A DNA stretch of 64,000 nt, taken from NCBI GenBank assembly GCA_030435675.1, contig CM059624.1, forward strand, positions 9,262,769-9,326,768, read 5' to 3'. The position numbers were made by a program, and so were the translations under genes. This document shows positions 1-10,760 of this stretch, piece by piece. The notes under the pieces are model-generated. The model was not told the DNA's origin. It worked only from the letters and a program-made list of their open reading frames with translations, and did no database searches. Positions within the stretch are counted from its first letter, which is position 1, and every line of letters starts with the position of its first letter. The stretch comes from Steinernema hermaphroditum (lineage: Eukaryota; Nematoda; Chromadorea; Rhabditida; Steinernematidae).

Positions 1-3000
1 TCAGCCGACCTATTTTGGGCATCGCGTTGTTGCCCGGAGGGAGCTGCTGGATGAGGTCCCAGCCGAAGACGCCCTGCAGGATGATGTTGAGTACGGTAAG
101 GGTGATCGCCACTCTGTGGTCGTCGATCCAGAAGGCGGCCAGTGCCAGTACACAGGTGACCATCTAAACGAAGAAGCGAACAGTTTCCAAGGGAAGAGAC
201 CAGGCTTACTGTAGGGAGGATGACGATCAGTCCGTAGTAGGGCGCCTGGCGTTTGATCTTGACTCCGAACTCAAGAAGGCTCCAGAACCACTCGGTCTAA
301 AGGGGCTCTGAAGGCGATCTGTGGGCGATCCTCGCCTACCTGTCCCGCCGGGGCGCCCTCCTTGCATCCATTGGGTCCCCAGTAGCAGTGGTTGCGCCAT
401 GAATCCTGGATCTCCCAGCCTAGAAGAGTCAATCAGCCGTCCGTCTTCATCTCCCTAGCCACCATTTCATTAAATGCAATTTACCCCCAGGCCTTCTTCT
501 TCTCCAATATGCAAATTACGCCCGGACTGAGGTTGAACTTTCATTTTTCTCCTCAAAGTGTCCATTTACGCCCTAATTCCACTTTAAAGGTTTGATTTCT
601 CGCGCTTCGATCTCCTCTCCGGCGAGGGGAGGCGCTCCAGAGAGGGCCTAGAAGGCGGTGCCACGGCATAGATAAGGACGCTCGAAGATTGCTCGCCCTT
701 AATTTACATATTGTGGCCGGTGGAAGCCCTTCTGCGCCGTCGCTGACCCTTTTGTAGCTGCTAGTTCCTAGGGGGGCGTTGTTTGCGCCCTTTTCGATAC
801 AATCCTAATCCGGAGCGCCTCCTCCTTTGGAGGAACCGGAATCGCCTCCTCCTCTGGAGGAACCCGAATCTCATAGAGGCGTCTTTTGGAGGCTTTTGGC
901 CCCGGCGGCAGCGTTTCCTTCCCTTAAGGCGTGTGTATTTGCCGACGTTGGAGTCGTTTCAGAAGGATAAGCCGCGATGGCCCGCCAGATCCTCGCCCTC
1001 CTCGTGGCCTCGCTGTGCCTGGTCGCCGTCTTCGCCGAATCCACAAGCATGCTCAGGGCGCAGCGCTCCTCCTCCGGCGACCTCGACGAGCAAAACAAGT
1101 AGGTCCTAGCGGAGCACAGACCACAGATCCCCGACCTCTAGACGAAATGTCGCAAGCAAACACTTGTGGTTCTGAGCTCTGAGGAAGTGTTCCAAAACTT
1201 GAGAGAGACGTATAAGTGGTGATTAGACGTCTCGTCCCCCGCCTTCCTGATTACGGTAGCCCTCGTTATCTGCCAAGAGGGGCTAAATCAAATTGCTTGG
1301 AGTGCGATCTGTTTCCGAAGGCGCTGTCGCGCTCCAGTGGACTTTAATCTTTTGTTTTTGAGTTGTTTACCCAAAACAGAGAGCCTATAGCAACCTCCGA
1401 GATTTCTAGGTACTTGGCCAAAGTGAAGAAGTGGTACGACTGGAACGACAGTAACCTCCAGGTGGACAAGAAGTGGTAGGAGGGTTCCAGCCCGTCTCCC
1501 CTCAAACGGCGCTTTAGGTACGACTGGCAGTCGATCCCCGCCAACGACAAGCGCCACCACCAGGCGAAACGCCAATTCGGCAACGTGCTCAGAAACATTC
1601 GCTACGAGTGGAAGCTGAGTCGTCTCTAGACGACCCTCGAAGCCCGTCCGAGTCAAACTTGATACCGCAACCGGCGTTGTTGTGCGATTCGATTGTTCTA
1701 AAGCCGATAGAGTGTGTTGTACGTAGACTTCTATGGGTTCCTTTCCGGACCAATACAATCTTCCTGGAAGTGGGCGGATGCGTGTATATCGGGAAGCGAC
1801 GCTGCAGGACACACCTAATGGGAGGAAGCGCGCCGTGGTCAAAGTCAAAGCAACGGAGGTGGATGACGTTTCCGAGGTCTGGGAGATATTTTGAGTGGCT
1901 CCTTCAGGGTGGCAGGGGCTGAAAAGTGGAGTAACGACTGGAATCGGACCATTTTGGCCTGGGGGAGGGTTCCCTCAAATTACTATTCATGGGTTCGGGT
2001 TTGACGCGGGGAAAGAAGATTAAAACGTCTTCGTCCTAGTTTGGATATAGATGGAAAGTCATCTGACTTAGGGCGCTCTCGAGGTCACGGATTATGAATC
2101 TTTAGTGCACTTCTTGTTAATGTTACTCGAATGTCAGGAATCCCCGAAGGGTGTCAGGATTGATTATAAAGAAAGCAGCCGTCTACGTCTGCTCTCGAAA
2201 AGAACTACTTCTTATGCGTATAATCTAACCAAAACAAGTCCAAAGATGTCCAGGGAATCTCAGGCTGAGACCCTCGAGATCGTAGGGAGTTCCCGTTTCG
2301 GGCAAAGGGACAACCTATCATTAAAACGTCTTCCATTTCACGCTCTGGTGACGCACTCGTCAACGATCCACGTTGTTTTCGTCCCATTTTACGGTCGGAG
2401 GATCAAAGGACACGTCCTCTGCAAGAAACGTCCCACTATCGTGAAATCACTTCCCTTTCCGAGCTATCTTCGGAGGACCCCTCGTCATCGCCATTTCCCG
2501 GATGTTTAATCCCGTTCTATAATTTGCATCTTCCGTCGTCTACCCACGGACAATCCCACGTGCATCCCTAGTCCTCTTCGCCGGAACCACATATGCCCGG
2601 AACCAACCTGCGACGTGCTTCTTCGGGTCGCTGGACATCGGGTCGAAACTGAGGCGGATCATCGGCTTGCTGCGTTCGTCCAGAAGCGGGTCCGAGAGGT
2701 TTACCTTGGAGAGATCGTACACCCAGTCGGCGATCACGATCGGACAGTTCTGCAAAAGTGCTTTGATCTTCTCCCATGGGTTTCTGTCATCGACCATGTG
2801 CCTCTACTGGCTAATTCCGCTTTTTGGCGTAGATTGTTTTTGAGCAATTTGCACCGAATCTAATCCGTTTTCCGCAGTCGTCACTACCTCAATTTCTCTG
2901 AGACTCCAAAGCTCGCCTAGGGTGCCAGTCGTCACTACCTCAATTTCTCTGAGACTCCAAAGCTCGCCTAGGGTGCCTGGAAAACAAGAAGTGCAGCTGG

Positions 3001-3646
3001 TGACTAAGACGGCGCTGGCTCTACTACTAACATCTCAAAAGAGGCCGAGATTCCTCGTGCCGCTCCTGCAGAAGACTACCTGTTCGTCGTAGGGGTAGTT
3101 GGAGAAGTCGAAGAGGCAGGTGACGTGGAAGGTGAAGGTGCCCGAGGAGAGCACCTTCCCGTCGCTGCTGACGGTGGCGGGCACGCCGTGCATGTAGAGA
3201 TGCCATCCGTTGCCGCGGGCGCTGTTGTAGAGGGCGAGGCTCGGCTGCCAGATCTTCCACGACTCGATGGCGATGGAACGCGTGTTGTTGTACTTGGCCG
3301 CGTCCCACACGAGGTACTCGTCGTACCACGTCGCCCACAGAAGCCCATGCAGCTTCATCGTCTGCTCGTGCTCGTCCTGCAGGCACACAGTGCGCCCGGC
3401 TACCGTACCTCACCTACCACTTCCTCCACGTGGTTGATCATCAGCTGCACCTTCACCTGCACGGTCGTCGAGTCCTTCTTGACGGGTCGGTGCTTCCGGT
3501 TGTAGTTCTGCATGATCGCCGTCTCGATCTCCTTGTTCGGGTCGATGAAGCCGGAGACGAGCGCCACGGAGGCGCCTCAAGAAGCCGAGGTGGCGGAGGA
3601 TCGGGGGACACTTACCGAAGACGAGCAAGAGGCGCGCGGGGTGCAT
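1..3646 (-). CDS. Cys-loop ligand-gated ion channel subunit (3' end beyond window)
   Basis: Exons on the minus strand, all in phase: 3646-3616, 3575-3418, 3376-3080, 2749-2591, 405-340, 296-210 and 163-10, the last running out of the window. The ATG at 3646 opens a signal peptide ([11 protein letters not shown], split by a 40-nt intron). The extracellular part holds the pentameric-channel motif [12 protein letters not shown] and a canonical 13-residue Cys-loop. The second Cys of the loop is supplied by the 2749 exon ([17 protein letters not shown]), so the donor at 3079 is firm. The 405-340 exon has HCYWGPNGC, which fits the ligand-binding C-loop. TM1 starts in the 296-210 exon ([19 protein letters not shown]), and TM2 follows in the last exon ([13 protein letters not shown]). 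The family forms cell-surface pentamers gated by transmitters. Ligand and ion selectivity cannot be read here because the rest of the gene is missing. Nematode lgc genes are the likely relatives. Confidence 0.88.
977..1629 (+). CDS. Small secreted protein or peptide precursor nested in channel intron
   Basis: Three exons (977-1098, 1410-1475, 1518-1629) join in phase into 99 codons plus stop. The second intron is 42 nt. The ATG at 977 opens a clear signal peptide ([18 protein letters not shown]). The mature part is short and basic. It repeats KKWYDW twice and carries KR pairs ([12 protein letters not shown]), which are possible prohormone cleavage sites. It lies wholly inside intron 406-2590 of the channel gene, on the opposite strand. 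I do not recognise the family. A neuropeptide-like precursor or a nematode-specific secreted peptide are both possible. The first intron (1099-1409) is the least certain junction; phase and splice signals support it. Two near-identical 20-bp units containing CTCCTNTGGAGGAAC lie upstream, near 820-870. Confidence 0.55.
1630..2590. other. Remainder of channel intron, no gene seen
   Basis: This is the 5' part of the large intron in the channel gene. ORFs up to 134 codons occur on both strands, but none shows a domain, a signal peptide or an exon-like splice context. I see no RNA gene or repeat here. Confidence 0.5.
2876..2977. repeat. Perfect 51-bp tandem duplication
   Basis: The 51-bp unit starting AGTCGTCACTACCTC is present at 2876-2926 and again, with no mismatch, at 2927-2977. 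It sits inside the intron between channel exons 3080 and 2749. The exact identity points to a recent duplication. Confidence 0.95.
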
Positions 3647-4135
3647 CGTCGCCGAGGTCGAATGAGGCGACGTGTAGGCGAGCGCAGTAGCAGGTGAAAT
3701 GTGATATAAACAGTTTGGAGAGGGCCTTTTGACACCGACGTGCGCTGGAACGATATAAACAAAGCCGGCATAAACATGAAAATACGAGGAATTGCGGGGC
3801 ACAACTTGCCCAAGGTTGTGCGGCAGAAGATACCGTAATCTTCCCTCCATTCTGCATCCGAAAGCACTTCATTTGCACCATAAAACCACCGTTATCCACA
3901 GAGTGAACAGAGTGCGTTAAACAGCCTACCGTAACCCCTGGATGAGACCAACAGATACGGTGGAAGTGTTAGATTTTATTTGCTCAGTGTGGTAATAATA
4001 TATAAATCTGATATATGAAATATAACAACCGAGGGTTCTTCTGGAGTATTTCATAAGAAGGTCTAAACGGATTACTCGTACTTGCGCAACAACGTTTGGA
4101 TCCAAAGAGTATTGCTAAAGGGGTGAAGAAGGCCG

Positions 4136-7100
4136 TCACCGCGCAGCAGTGAGAGTGTTGGCGAAGGGGTTCGTGGACTTCGACGCGGCGGAATTGATGG
4201 CGAGCGTTGACCACTCCACGTCGAAAGGATCGTCGGAAGGCGCAGCTGACGCGGAGTTCGTGGAACGCACGACGCCATTGCAGAATTGCGACGAGGTCGT
4301 CGGAGTGCTCTGGGGCGAAGCGGGGTTGAAGATGGGCTGTCCGAAGAGGTCCGTGGCCCCGTTGGAGTTGCAGTCGGCAGTTAGATCAATTGCAGTGGAG
4401 GTCGTAGAGTTGTTAGCGGACTCGTTGAGAAGAGAGTACGCGATGGAGTTGGTACTATCGCCGATTTTGGCGAGCGTTGAATTGTTCAGGTCCTCGCTGA
4501 AGGAGATTTCCACCGAGTTTCGCAGCCTCTGATAGCCCTTGGAGAACGGATCGGCGACGGAGGGAGGAGAGGATCCGAGAGCTGCGGCAAGCTGAAAATG
4601 GACGATGACATGAAATTCTACGAAGCAAAGGGTTACCTTGTCCGCAGTGGGAGGAAGTGGAGGAGGAGGGTGGTTCGGAGGCGGTCCTGAGGTCATCATA
4701 CTCCTCTTCTCCGTGCATACCGGAAGGGAACCCGTGGCAGTGGACGAAGACAGCGAAGTGTTTCGGAGCATCTGCTCCAACCAATCGTCCGCTTTCACCT
4801 CTTTGACAAGTTTAGGTTTCGAATTCCTGAATAACCGATACAATTACTATAAAAGTTTTCGCAGCCAACCAGTCGATTAACGCGTCGTTCGAGGAGGGTC
4901 CATTGGTACTTGAAGCTGCCGCGGCTGGATACGGGCGCTTAACGGGAGTTCCTTGCCATCCATCATTTTGGAATGCAGACAACGCGTGGGGACTATTGGT
5001 GATCACTTTCGGTGACTGATTCGGAGCGGATGTGAAAGTCGACTGGAACGAAGAGCTGGTAGGCAGTGTCGAGAACTGACTTATGAGGCTAGATTCTGGC
5101 CACAGCTCTTCGCCCTCAATGATGGGTTCGTTACATAGTTGGGATAAACCATCATACACCTAAAATGACTTTGTTCATATTGGTTGTAAGGTCGAAAGAC
5201 ATACAGGTTTTCTCTGGCAGTCGCTCCTCAAAGAGAACTGGCGACGGAAGGAGGACGCGCTTGAAGCAGGTTCTGGAGCCTTGAAAGAACCTTGCCGCTC
5301 GAACAGTGATCTGTTTCCTTGGGGTCGCGGTAGCACTTGGTCCTCGAATAAGGAACTGGAAGCCGACGGCGGCGTTTCATTTACGATCGCCGACTGTGGA
5401 TCTTGAAGTCGTTCGGAGATGGTAAGTTGTCGATTGAAGGAGCTGTAGGCTTTATTATTGCGACAGTTGGCGAAACCACTAAAAGAGTTACTCATTTGAG
5501 AGAACGCGGCTGGATGGAGCTCACCCATTGGTAGCGGCACCACTCTCCGTGGTATTCTCCTTCGCTGCGCCTTGGTCGAACGAAACAGCTTCGCGCTTTC
5601 GCTTCTTTTCCAGGCAGATCGCAAAGGCGCATCCAACGGCGTGACTCAAGCGTTCTCCGCTTTCTCTGGTCGCATGGAATCCGTGGCACATCCACCTTCG
5701 CGTGGTCCCGTCACGACAGATGTAGGCGAATCCCTTCGGATGGTTTCTGTCAGGACTGCAGAAGGAGACTTTTTCGATAGTTTGGTCCACAATAAGTCCG
5801 TGGTTGTCTTCGTTGTCTACCACCCGCAGGCCGTCGCCAGAAACGTAAAGAACTCCTTTGATCACGCGGCGACGTTGAGTCTGCAAAGATTTGTTCAGAA
5901 ACACAGCACACATCTAGTACCTACCCTCATCACTTTCATCGCGTTCTCACAAACGTCCATTCCACGCGACTCAAACACTTCAATGGCTCCAAGATACTGA
6001 ATCAAAACTAGATGAACTGTTCATATTGCACAGCTTCCTACTTTTACATCGAAGTGGCATCTACCCGCACGGACTTCGTCTTCTACAATGTGCCAGGCCG
6101 GATTCTTCTCGGAGCTATTGGCGCCGGTAGTCGCAGACGTCGACGGTGGCACTGTCAGCTCGTTGGGGGCACTGTCCGTGCTTCTGCTCTTCGGTTTGCG
6201 CCGAAAAGATTCGCGGAGCGAGCGTCGAAGACGATCCATTCCTCGGTTGAATCGGCTGAAAAGCAAAAGTAGAAGTAATGGAGCGGATTTGTGAAGCGAC
6301 GCGTGGGGAAAGAAATGGGTGCAAATGAGCATATAACATTATTACAGAGATCTACATGTAAAAGACAGTTACACTAAACCAAAAGAAGTACAAAAACACC
6401 AGGCTTCTTGTAGCTCAGTCAAAGCACCTGGATCCGCCATTTTATCTTCCTCGACAGTTCGTCAGAAGTTGGGGCGTTCTCCACTTTTGGCGAATCTATC
6501 GGCTTCTCCTCCTCAGGGTTTCCAACTTTCGCATTGTGCGTGAGGAAGCGACGCTTCACTGGAGTGCCTCCCTCCTTTGAGTCAGAGTCCTTGAAGAGCT
6601 GCGCGGCGACGTACTTTGTGCGCTCCTCTACTGATTCGAAGCTGTTCAGCTCCTTCAGCTGTTGCTGATGCTTCTTGGCCATCTTCTCACGCTGGCGATG
6701 TCGGAGATTCGACGGAGAGATCAAACGCTGCACTTTATCGTGCGTAATCCAATTCATTTCTGTAGCAGAGAGAAACGAGTAATAGGAAATTCACTAAAAC
6801 TACGGTACTCCTTACCACGACTGGCGCAAAACAATAAAAACAGAGCATGACATTACACATGCACAGACAAAGATCCAGCCAAAGTCACACAGAAGTTGGT
6901 TCTACGGAAAAACAAACGCGATGCGGGAAAACCAGAAAAGAGCAAAAATCAGAGGAACGAAGACGCTGGAAAGTTTATGGTCTTAAACGATGTTGGCGCG
7001 AAGATGCTGGACGTGGCAGGCGAATCTAATAGCAAATGAAAAATTAAGACACACGCTAATTGCGATCGATCGGAGAAATGTTGGCAAGCGGGAAGAATAC

Positions 7101-8268
7101 AGCGCTGTGGACAGAGGACAAAGGTCGCGAGGCAGTAAAGAGCGCGCCAAATCTCGGAGGGACGGAACACAAAGTGAGCGTTCCTTCTGGGACAATCAAT
7201 ATGACTATTTTCTGCTCGGAGGAAAACAAACAACTCGTATACGTCTTGCTGGTTACTGTAGGCGGCTGCTTTCCATTTCAACTGCCACAGATGCGACGGG
7301 ATTTACACATCACTGAAAGGACAGACGGAATCACTTAGGCAGAGGAAAGGAAACGGCCTCGAGCATCCCCTTGAGAGGAGAAACAAACGCTTTAAGCGGC
7401 AGATGAAAGATTTATATCGACAGGTGGCTGGGGCACAGCCGCCAAGTGTTAGATCGAGAGATGTCGGGGCAATCTGCTTGCAACATGTTGGGTGAACGCC
7501 GCCGAAGAACAACGCCTTGATTGCGCCTCCTCCCGCAAAAGGCCGTTCAAGAAGAAGAAGGCGGCAGAACTAGCAGTTCCTTCAATGCATAAATAAATAA
7601 AACGTTCATGAAATGGAAAGAAAGTACGCGACGGGGGTAAGTTGATTTCGCAGAAAAGCGCGATGCCCTATGCGATGAGTGATGAATGAAGCGGAAGCGT
7701 TCTAATTAAATGTGAAGCTTCCGAAAGCAACCATGGTGACAAGAAGGATCGCTATTTGACATTAAATTGACCGAGCTCGAAGGAAAGAAACTGAGCCCCT
7801 CAGATAAGTATAATGAAAGCAATCGGAGGCAAAGTCTCCGGAGGGGTCAAACGAGATGCCCAAATTAGGTCCGAATCAAACAGCGAAGACAATTCCAAAT
7901 GTGCGTGAGCTCTTCAGCAGATGGATCGATGAACAGCGATTGGTTCCTCCACCACTTCGCCACCTCCTCCTTCCGTTCCCCATCGAGTGGTCGTCCATCA
8001 AGTCGAGTGCTCCCCATAGGAATAACACCACCAAACTCCCACGAGAAAGCGGAGAAGAAGCAACTCACCCTTTCTGCGGAGAAACAACATCCATTGGCTG
8101 GATGTCGATGGCAATGTCCTCGTGGGCTACTTCCGCCACCTCGATGGGCTCATCCTCGGGAATCGCTGGATTCGGGAAGCGATTCTTCTTGCGTCGGCCG
8201 GATATCCGCGCCCACCCACGCGCTACGAACGACTTGGAGTCAGATCGGTTGCCGACGCCCGAAGCCAT
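4136..8268 (-). CDS. num-1: Numb-like PTB-domain adaptor
   Basis: Coding exons on the minus strand: 6239-6042 (ATG of [14 protein letters not shown]), 5996-5925, 5880-5525, 5478-5205, 5159-4870, 4826-4637 and 4591-4136. They sum to 1,836 nt (611 aa) with every phase matching. The PTB domain runs from the first exon through the third, with [35 protein letters not shown] and [13 protein letters not shown], all diagnostic of Numb. The C-terminal half is disordered. It keeps the Numb-type motifs FERQGSF and FRRQFSLR, two DPF motifs (AP2 binding) and a terminal NPF (EH-domain binding). Numb is an endocytic adaptor that segregates asymmetrically at the cell cortex. A further exon, 8268-8069 (ATG, 200 nt, consensus GTGAGT donor in phase 2), fits the acceptor at 6256 exactly in phase. 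It would give a 683-aa long isoform. The poly(A) signal AATAAA on this strand is at 3980-3975. Confidence 0.9.
6419..6757 (-). CDS. Hypothetical 112-aa charged protein
   Basis: This uninterrupted ORF starts at an ATG ([12 protein letters not shown]) four bases after a good acceptor (CTGCTACAG at about 6760), as expected for a trans-spliced or internal exon. The protein is hydrophilic, rich in Lys, Glu and Ser, and lacks a signal peptide or membrane segment. It lies on the same strand as num-1, between its proposed long-isoform first exon and the exon at 6255, and ends about 160 bp before that exon. The only obvious donor near its end (CAG/GTGCTT) is in the wrong phase to join num-1, so it is probably a separate single-exon gene or the upstream member of an operon with the short num-1 transcript. 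I do not recognise it. Confidence 0.45.
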   Translation of the reverse strand: MNWITHDKVQRLISPSNLRHRQREKMAKKHQQQLKELNSFESVEERTKYVAAQLFKDSDSKEGGTPVKRRFLTHNAKVGNPEEEKPIDSPKVENAPTSDELSRKIKWRIQVL

Positions 8269-9606
8269 CCACGAGAGGCTGGTTGCGTTCGTTTTCGAGA
8301 GGCAGCGAATTGGCCCTGAAGGATGGAACTATGGGTCCATATGGACAGATCGGATGAGTCGCGGAAAAAAAGGCGATTTACAACGCGATGTCAATCGAAC
8401 CGACGATGATCGTTTGGAGTACAAACCGGAAATGAAGTGCAATTGGCGCCGAAAAGCGCGATAAAATGGGGCGGAAGAGGATTCCAACATCGAACGAGCT
8501 CGTTCTCTGCATTATCACGGCAATCAATAACTGTTTCACACGAAAAAAAGCAAACATGGAAGATGAATTGGAACAGCGCGCAATTCGTTCGACTCCGAGG
8601 TCCTCGGCGATTCACACATAATTAACAAGAACAGACAACGCGCATCTAGTCTAATCGGCGGAGACGTCTATGCAGAAAACGTCTCTCGTTCGCTTTTCGG
8701 CGCGCACCAGCGATCATACAGTCGCGGCGATCGATCGGGGACGGTCGGCAGTGGTCAACGGAAGACGAAGCGGCGGCCGAAGACAAACGCGTGTTATCAG
8801 GGGGAGGCGGCTGCCCGCGGCAGATTCGCCGCTTTTTGCGGTTCTTAGCTGCACATAGTAACAGTTTATGGCTGCAGAATCGCGGAATTATGACCCAGAA
8901 GGAGGTGGTTACGTGAAAAAACAGCGGCGGAGACGAGCTGAAGAAGCGCGAAAGCGAAGGTGAAAGACGGGCGCCACGCACTTATGATCGTCGGAGGAAC
9001 GAAGGAATCGATTGATTCGGCGAAGGAAACGACTCTGTGGCGAACGGCGCCGGGTGCGTCTTTTGATTGGGAGGAAAATGAGGGAACGAAGGGAAGACGA
9101 TCAACGCCCTCTCCCTCATCGAGCTCTACAATGAGGGCTTCGTTACGGTAGCCACCTTTGAGAATGCTTCAGTGCAGAGCAGATGGCACAAAAGAAAAAG
9201 GCCACACTCATCCTTACAGTACTCTGTTTTCTACTGGCTTTTGGACCCCGGCTCTTCAGGTGTCAGTCCGATCCCGACCGGAAACGTCTCTCTCCTCACG
9301 AGAAAACACGCAGGGAATAATCCATTCCGAGGATAGTAGCGATTCGATTAATCGCCACGGCATTCATCTCGTCCTTTTCCTAATTGCGTGGAGAAGCACC
9401 GAGGCGCCGCGGGAGCGTGGGGTACGTGAGGCCTTCGTTTGTGTGTTTTTTGCTGCCTCCACGGCCCCAGGCGTTTGTATATTCATCGGCGCCGCGCCGC
9501 GCGAGGCCTCCGCTCCCGGCGCCTGGCCCCTTCGGATCGATCGTCGCGTCGCCCGGCCCCCGGCACCGCTTCCTCGGCAGTCTTCGCGCAGTGTTCGCTT
9601 TCCGTG
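8269..9606. other. Intergenic, upstream of num-1 (minus) and sbt-1 (plus)
   Basis: This is the divergent promoter region between num-1 and sbt-1. It has several short ORFs without protein-like character. The last 200 bp before 9607 are strongly GC-rich. I see no RNA gene or repeat. Confidence 0.5.
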
Positions 9607-10642
9607 ATGGCGTCCGCGTTCTCGACGGCGATTTTTGTCTTTTTGGGCGCCTTCTTCGGTAGCCACGGGTTGGACATCAGCCAGCAGGTGAGTGGCCCCT
9701 ACAGTACCCCTCCGAGTGGCGTACAGTCGAATCCTCGGGTTCTGCGCATTTATGACCTCTTTGATGGCCTTAATGGACCCTTCGGGTGACGTCACCTTCT
9801 GAGGATTTTCACAAGTCCACGAAGACCTCCGGGCGGAGGGGCGACGAGAGGGAGGGCGCCCCCTCCAGAAATTAGCTTTTTTTTTCGAAAAGCGGCCCAT
9901 CTGCGCCGCGCCGCTGACTTCCGCCTTTAGGTGTTCCCCGGTTCCGACTTCATCGACTTGATCTCGCGCGACGCCGAGAACTTCCCGAGCCCGGTGTCCT
10001 TCGGCCACAAGTACATGTCAGGTACCTTCCGGCCCCGAAGCGCGCGCTTCCGGCCTTCTGCGCCCCGACTAAACTCGCTTCCTAGCTACAGGCGGAGCGG
10101 GCGAGGGTGACCAGCAGCTCCGGCCCGAGGACGGCTTCGAGCACCGGCAGCAAGTCAAGTCGGACTCCGTGCTGCCCGCCTACTGCGAACCGCCGAACCC
10201 GTGTCCCGTCGGTTACACCGCCGCCGACGGCTGCCTCGAGGAGTTCGAGAACTCGGCCGAGTTCTCTCGCAACTACCAGGCACAGCAGGAGTGCATCTGC
10301 GACCAGGAGCACATGTTCAAGTGAGTGTCCCTCCCTCCTCCGGCGACCGTCTCTTCAGCTGTCCGACGAAGAACGGTGACGAGTACGACGAAGGCGACTC
10401 GCTTGACGACATGCTGGAGAAGAACGGCCTCCACAAGAACATGATCGCCAAGAAGTTCCACGAGAAGCGACCCGACGTAGGCCGTCCCCGGGTGCTCCCC
10501 TAAGACCCACCGATTCTAGGAACCGCGCCGCAAGCGATCCGTCGACGCCGCGCCCCAGAAGCACCACCAGAAGCCGAACCCCTACCTGAGCGGCGAACCC
10601 CTCCACAGCGTCTCCAAGAAGGACGGCAAGAACCTCTGGTGA
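9607..10642 (+). CDS. sbt-1: Neuroendocrine protein 7B2 (secretogranin V)
   Basis: Five exons (9607-9687, 9931-10021, 10086-10320, 10359-10476, 10520-10642) make 215 codons plus stop, all in phase. The ATG at 9607 opens a signal peptide (STAIFVFLGAFFGSHG). The diagnostic 7B2 core is present: PPNPCPVGYTAADGCLE, then a Cys-containing stretch ending in HMFNCP. Next come a furin-type site RRKRSV, NPYLSGEPL, and a C-terminal peptide with the VSKK motif. 7B2 binds pro-PC2 in the secretory pathway. The part before RRKR acts as chaperone and the C-terminal peptide inhibits PC2 until it is cut at the Lys-Lys pair. Both halves are intact. The acceptor of exon 3 could also be six bases downstream (after CTACAG) without changing the frame. 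Confidence 0.95.
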
Positions 10643-10760
10643 CCGCCCGTGTAAATACCGTACCCTCGTCCGATCTCCGCTTCCTCCGGTCTCCCCACCC
10701 ACTCCGTAGATCCACTGACCCACATTTCTATTCGGATCGAATGAATCTCATTCCGTTGAC

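Noticed and set aside
1288..1848. Long minus-strand ORF (186 codons) in the channel intron
   Set aside because: It overlaps the nested plus-strand exons antisense, has no motif and no exon-like boundaries.
7856..8464. Plus-strand ORF of 202 codons
   Set aside because: It lies antisense to the num-1 first exon (8268-8069) and has unlikely composition. The minus strand has the start codon and splice signals.
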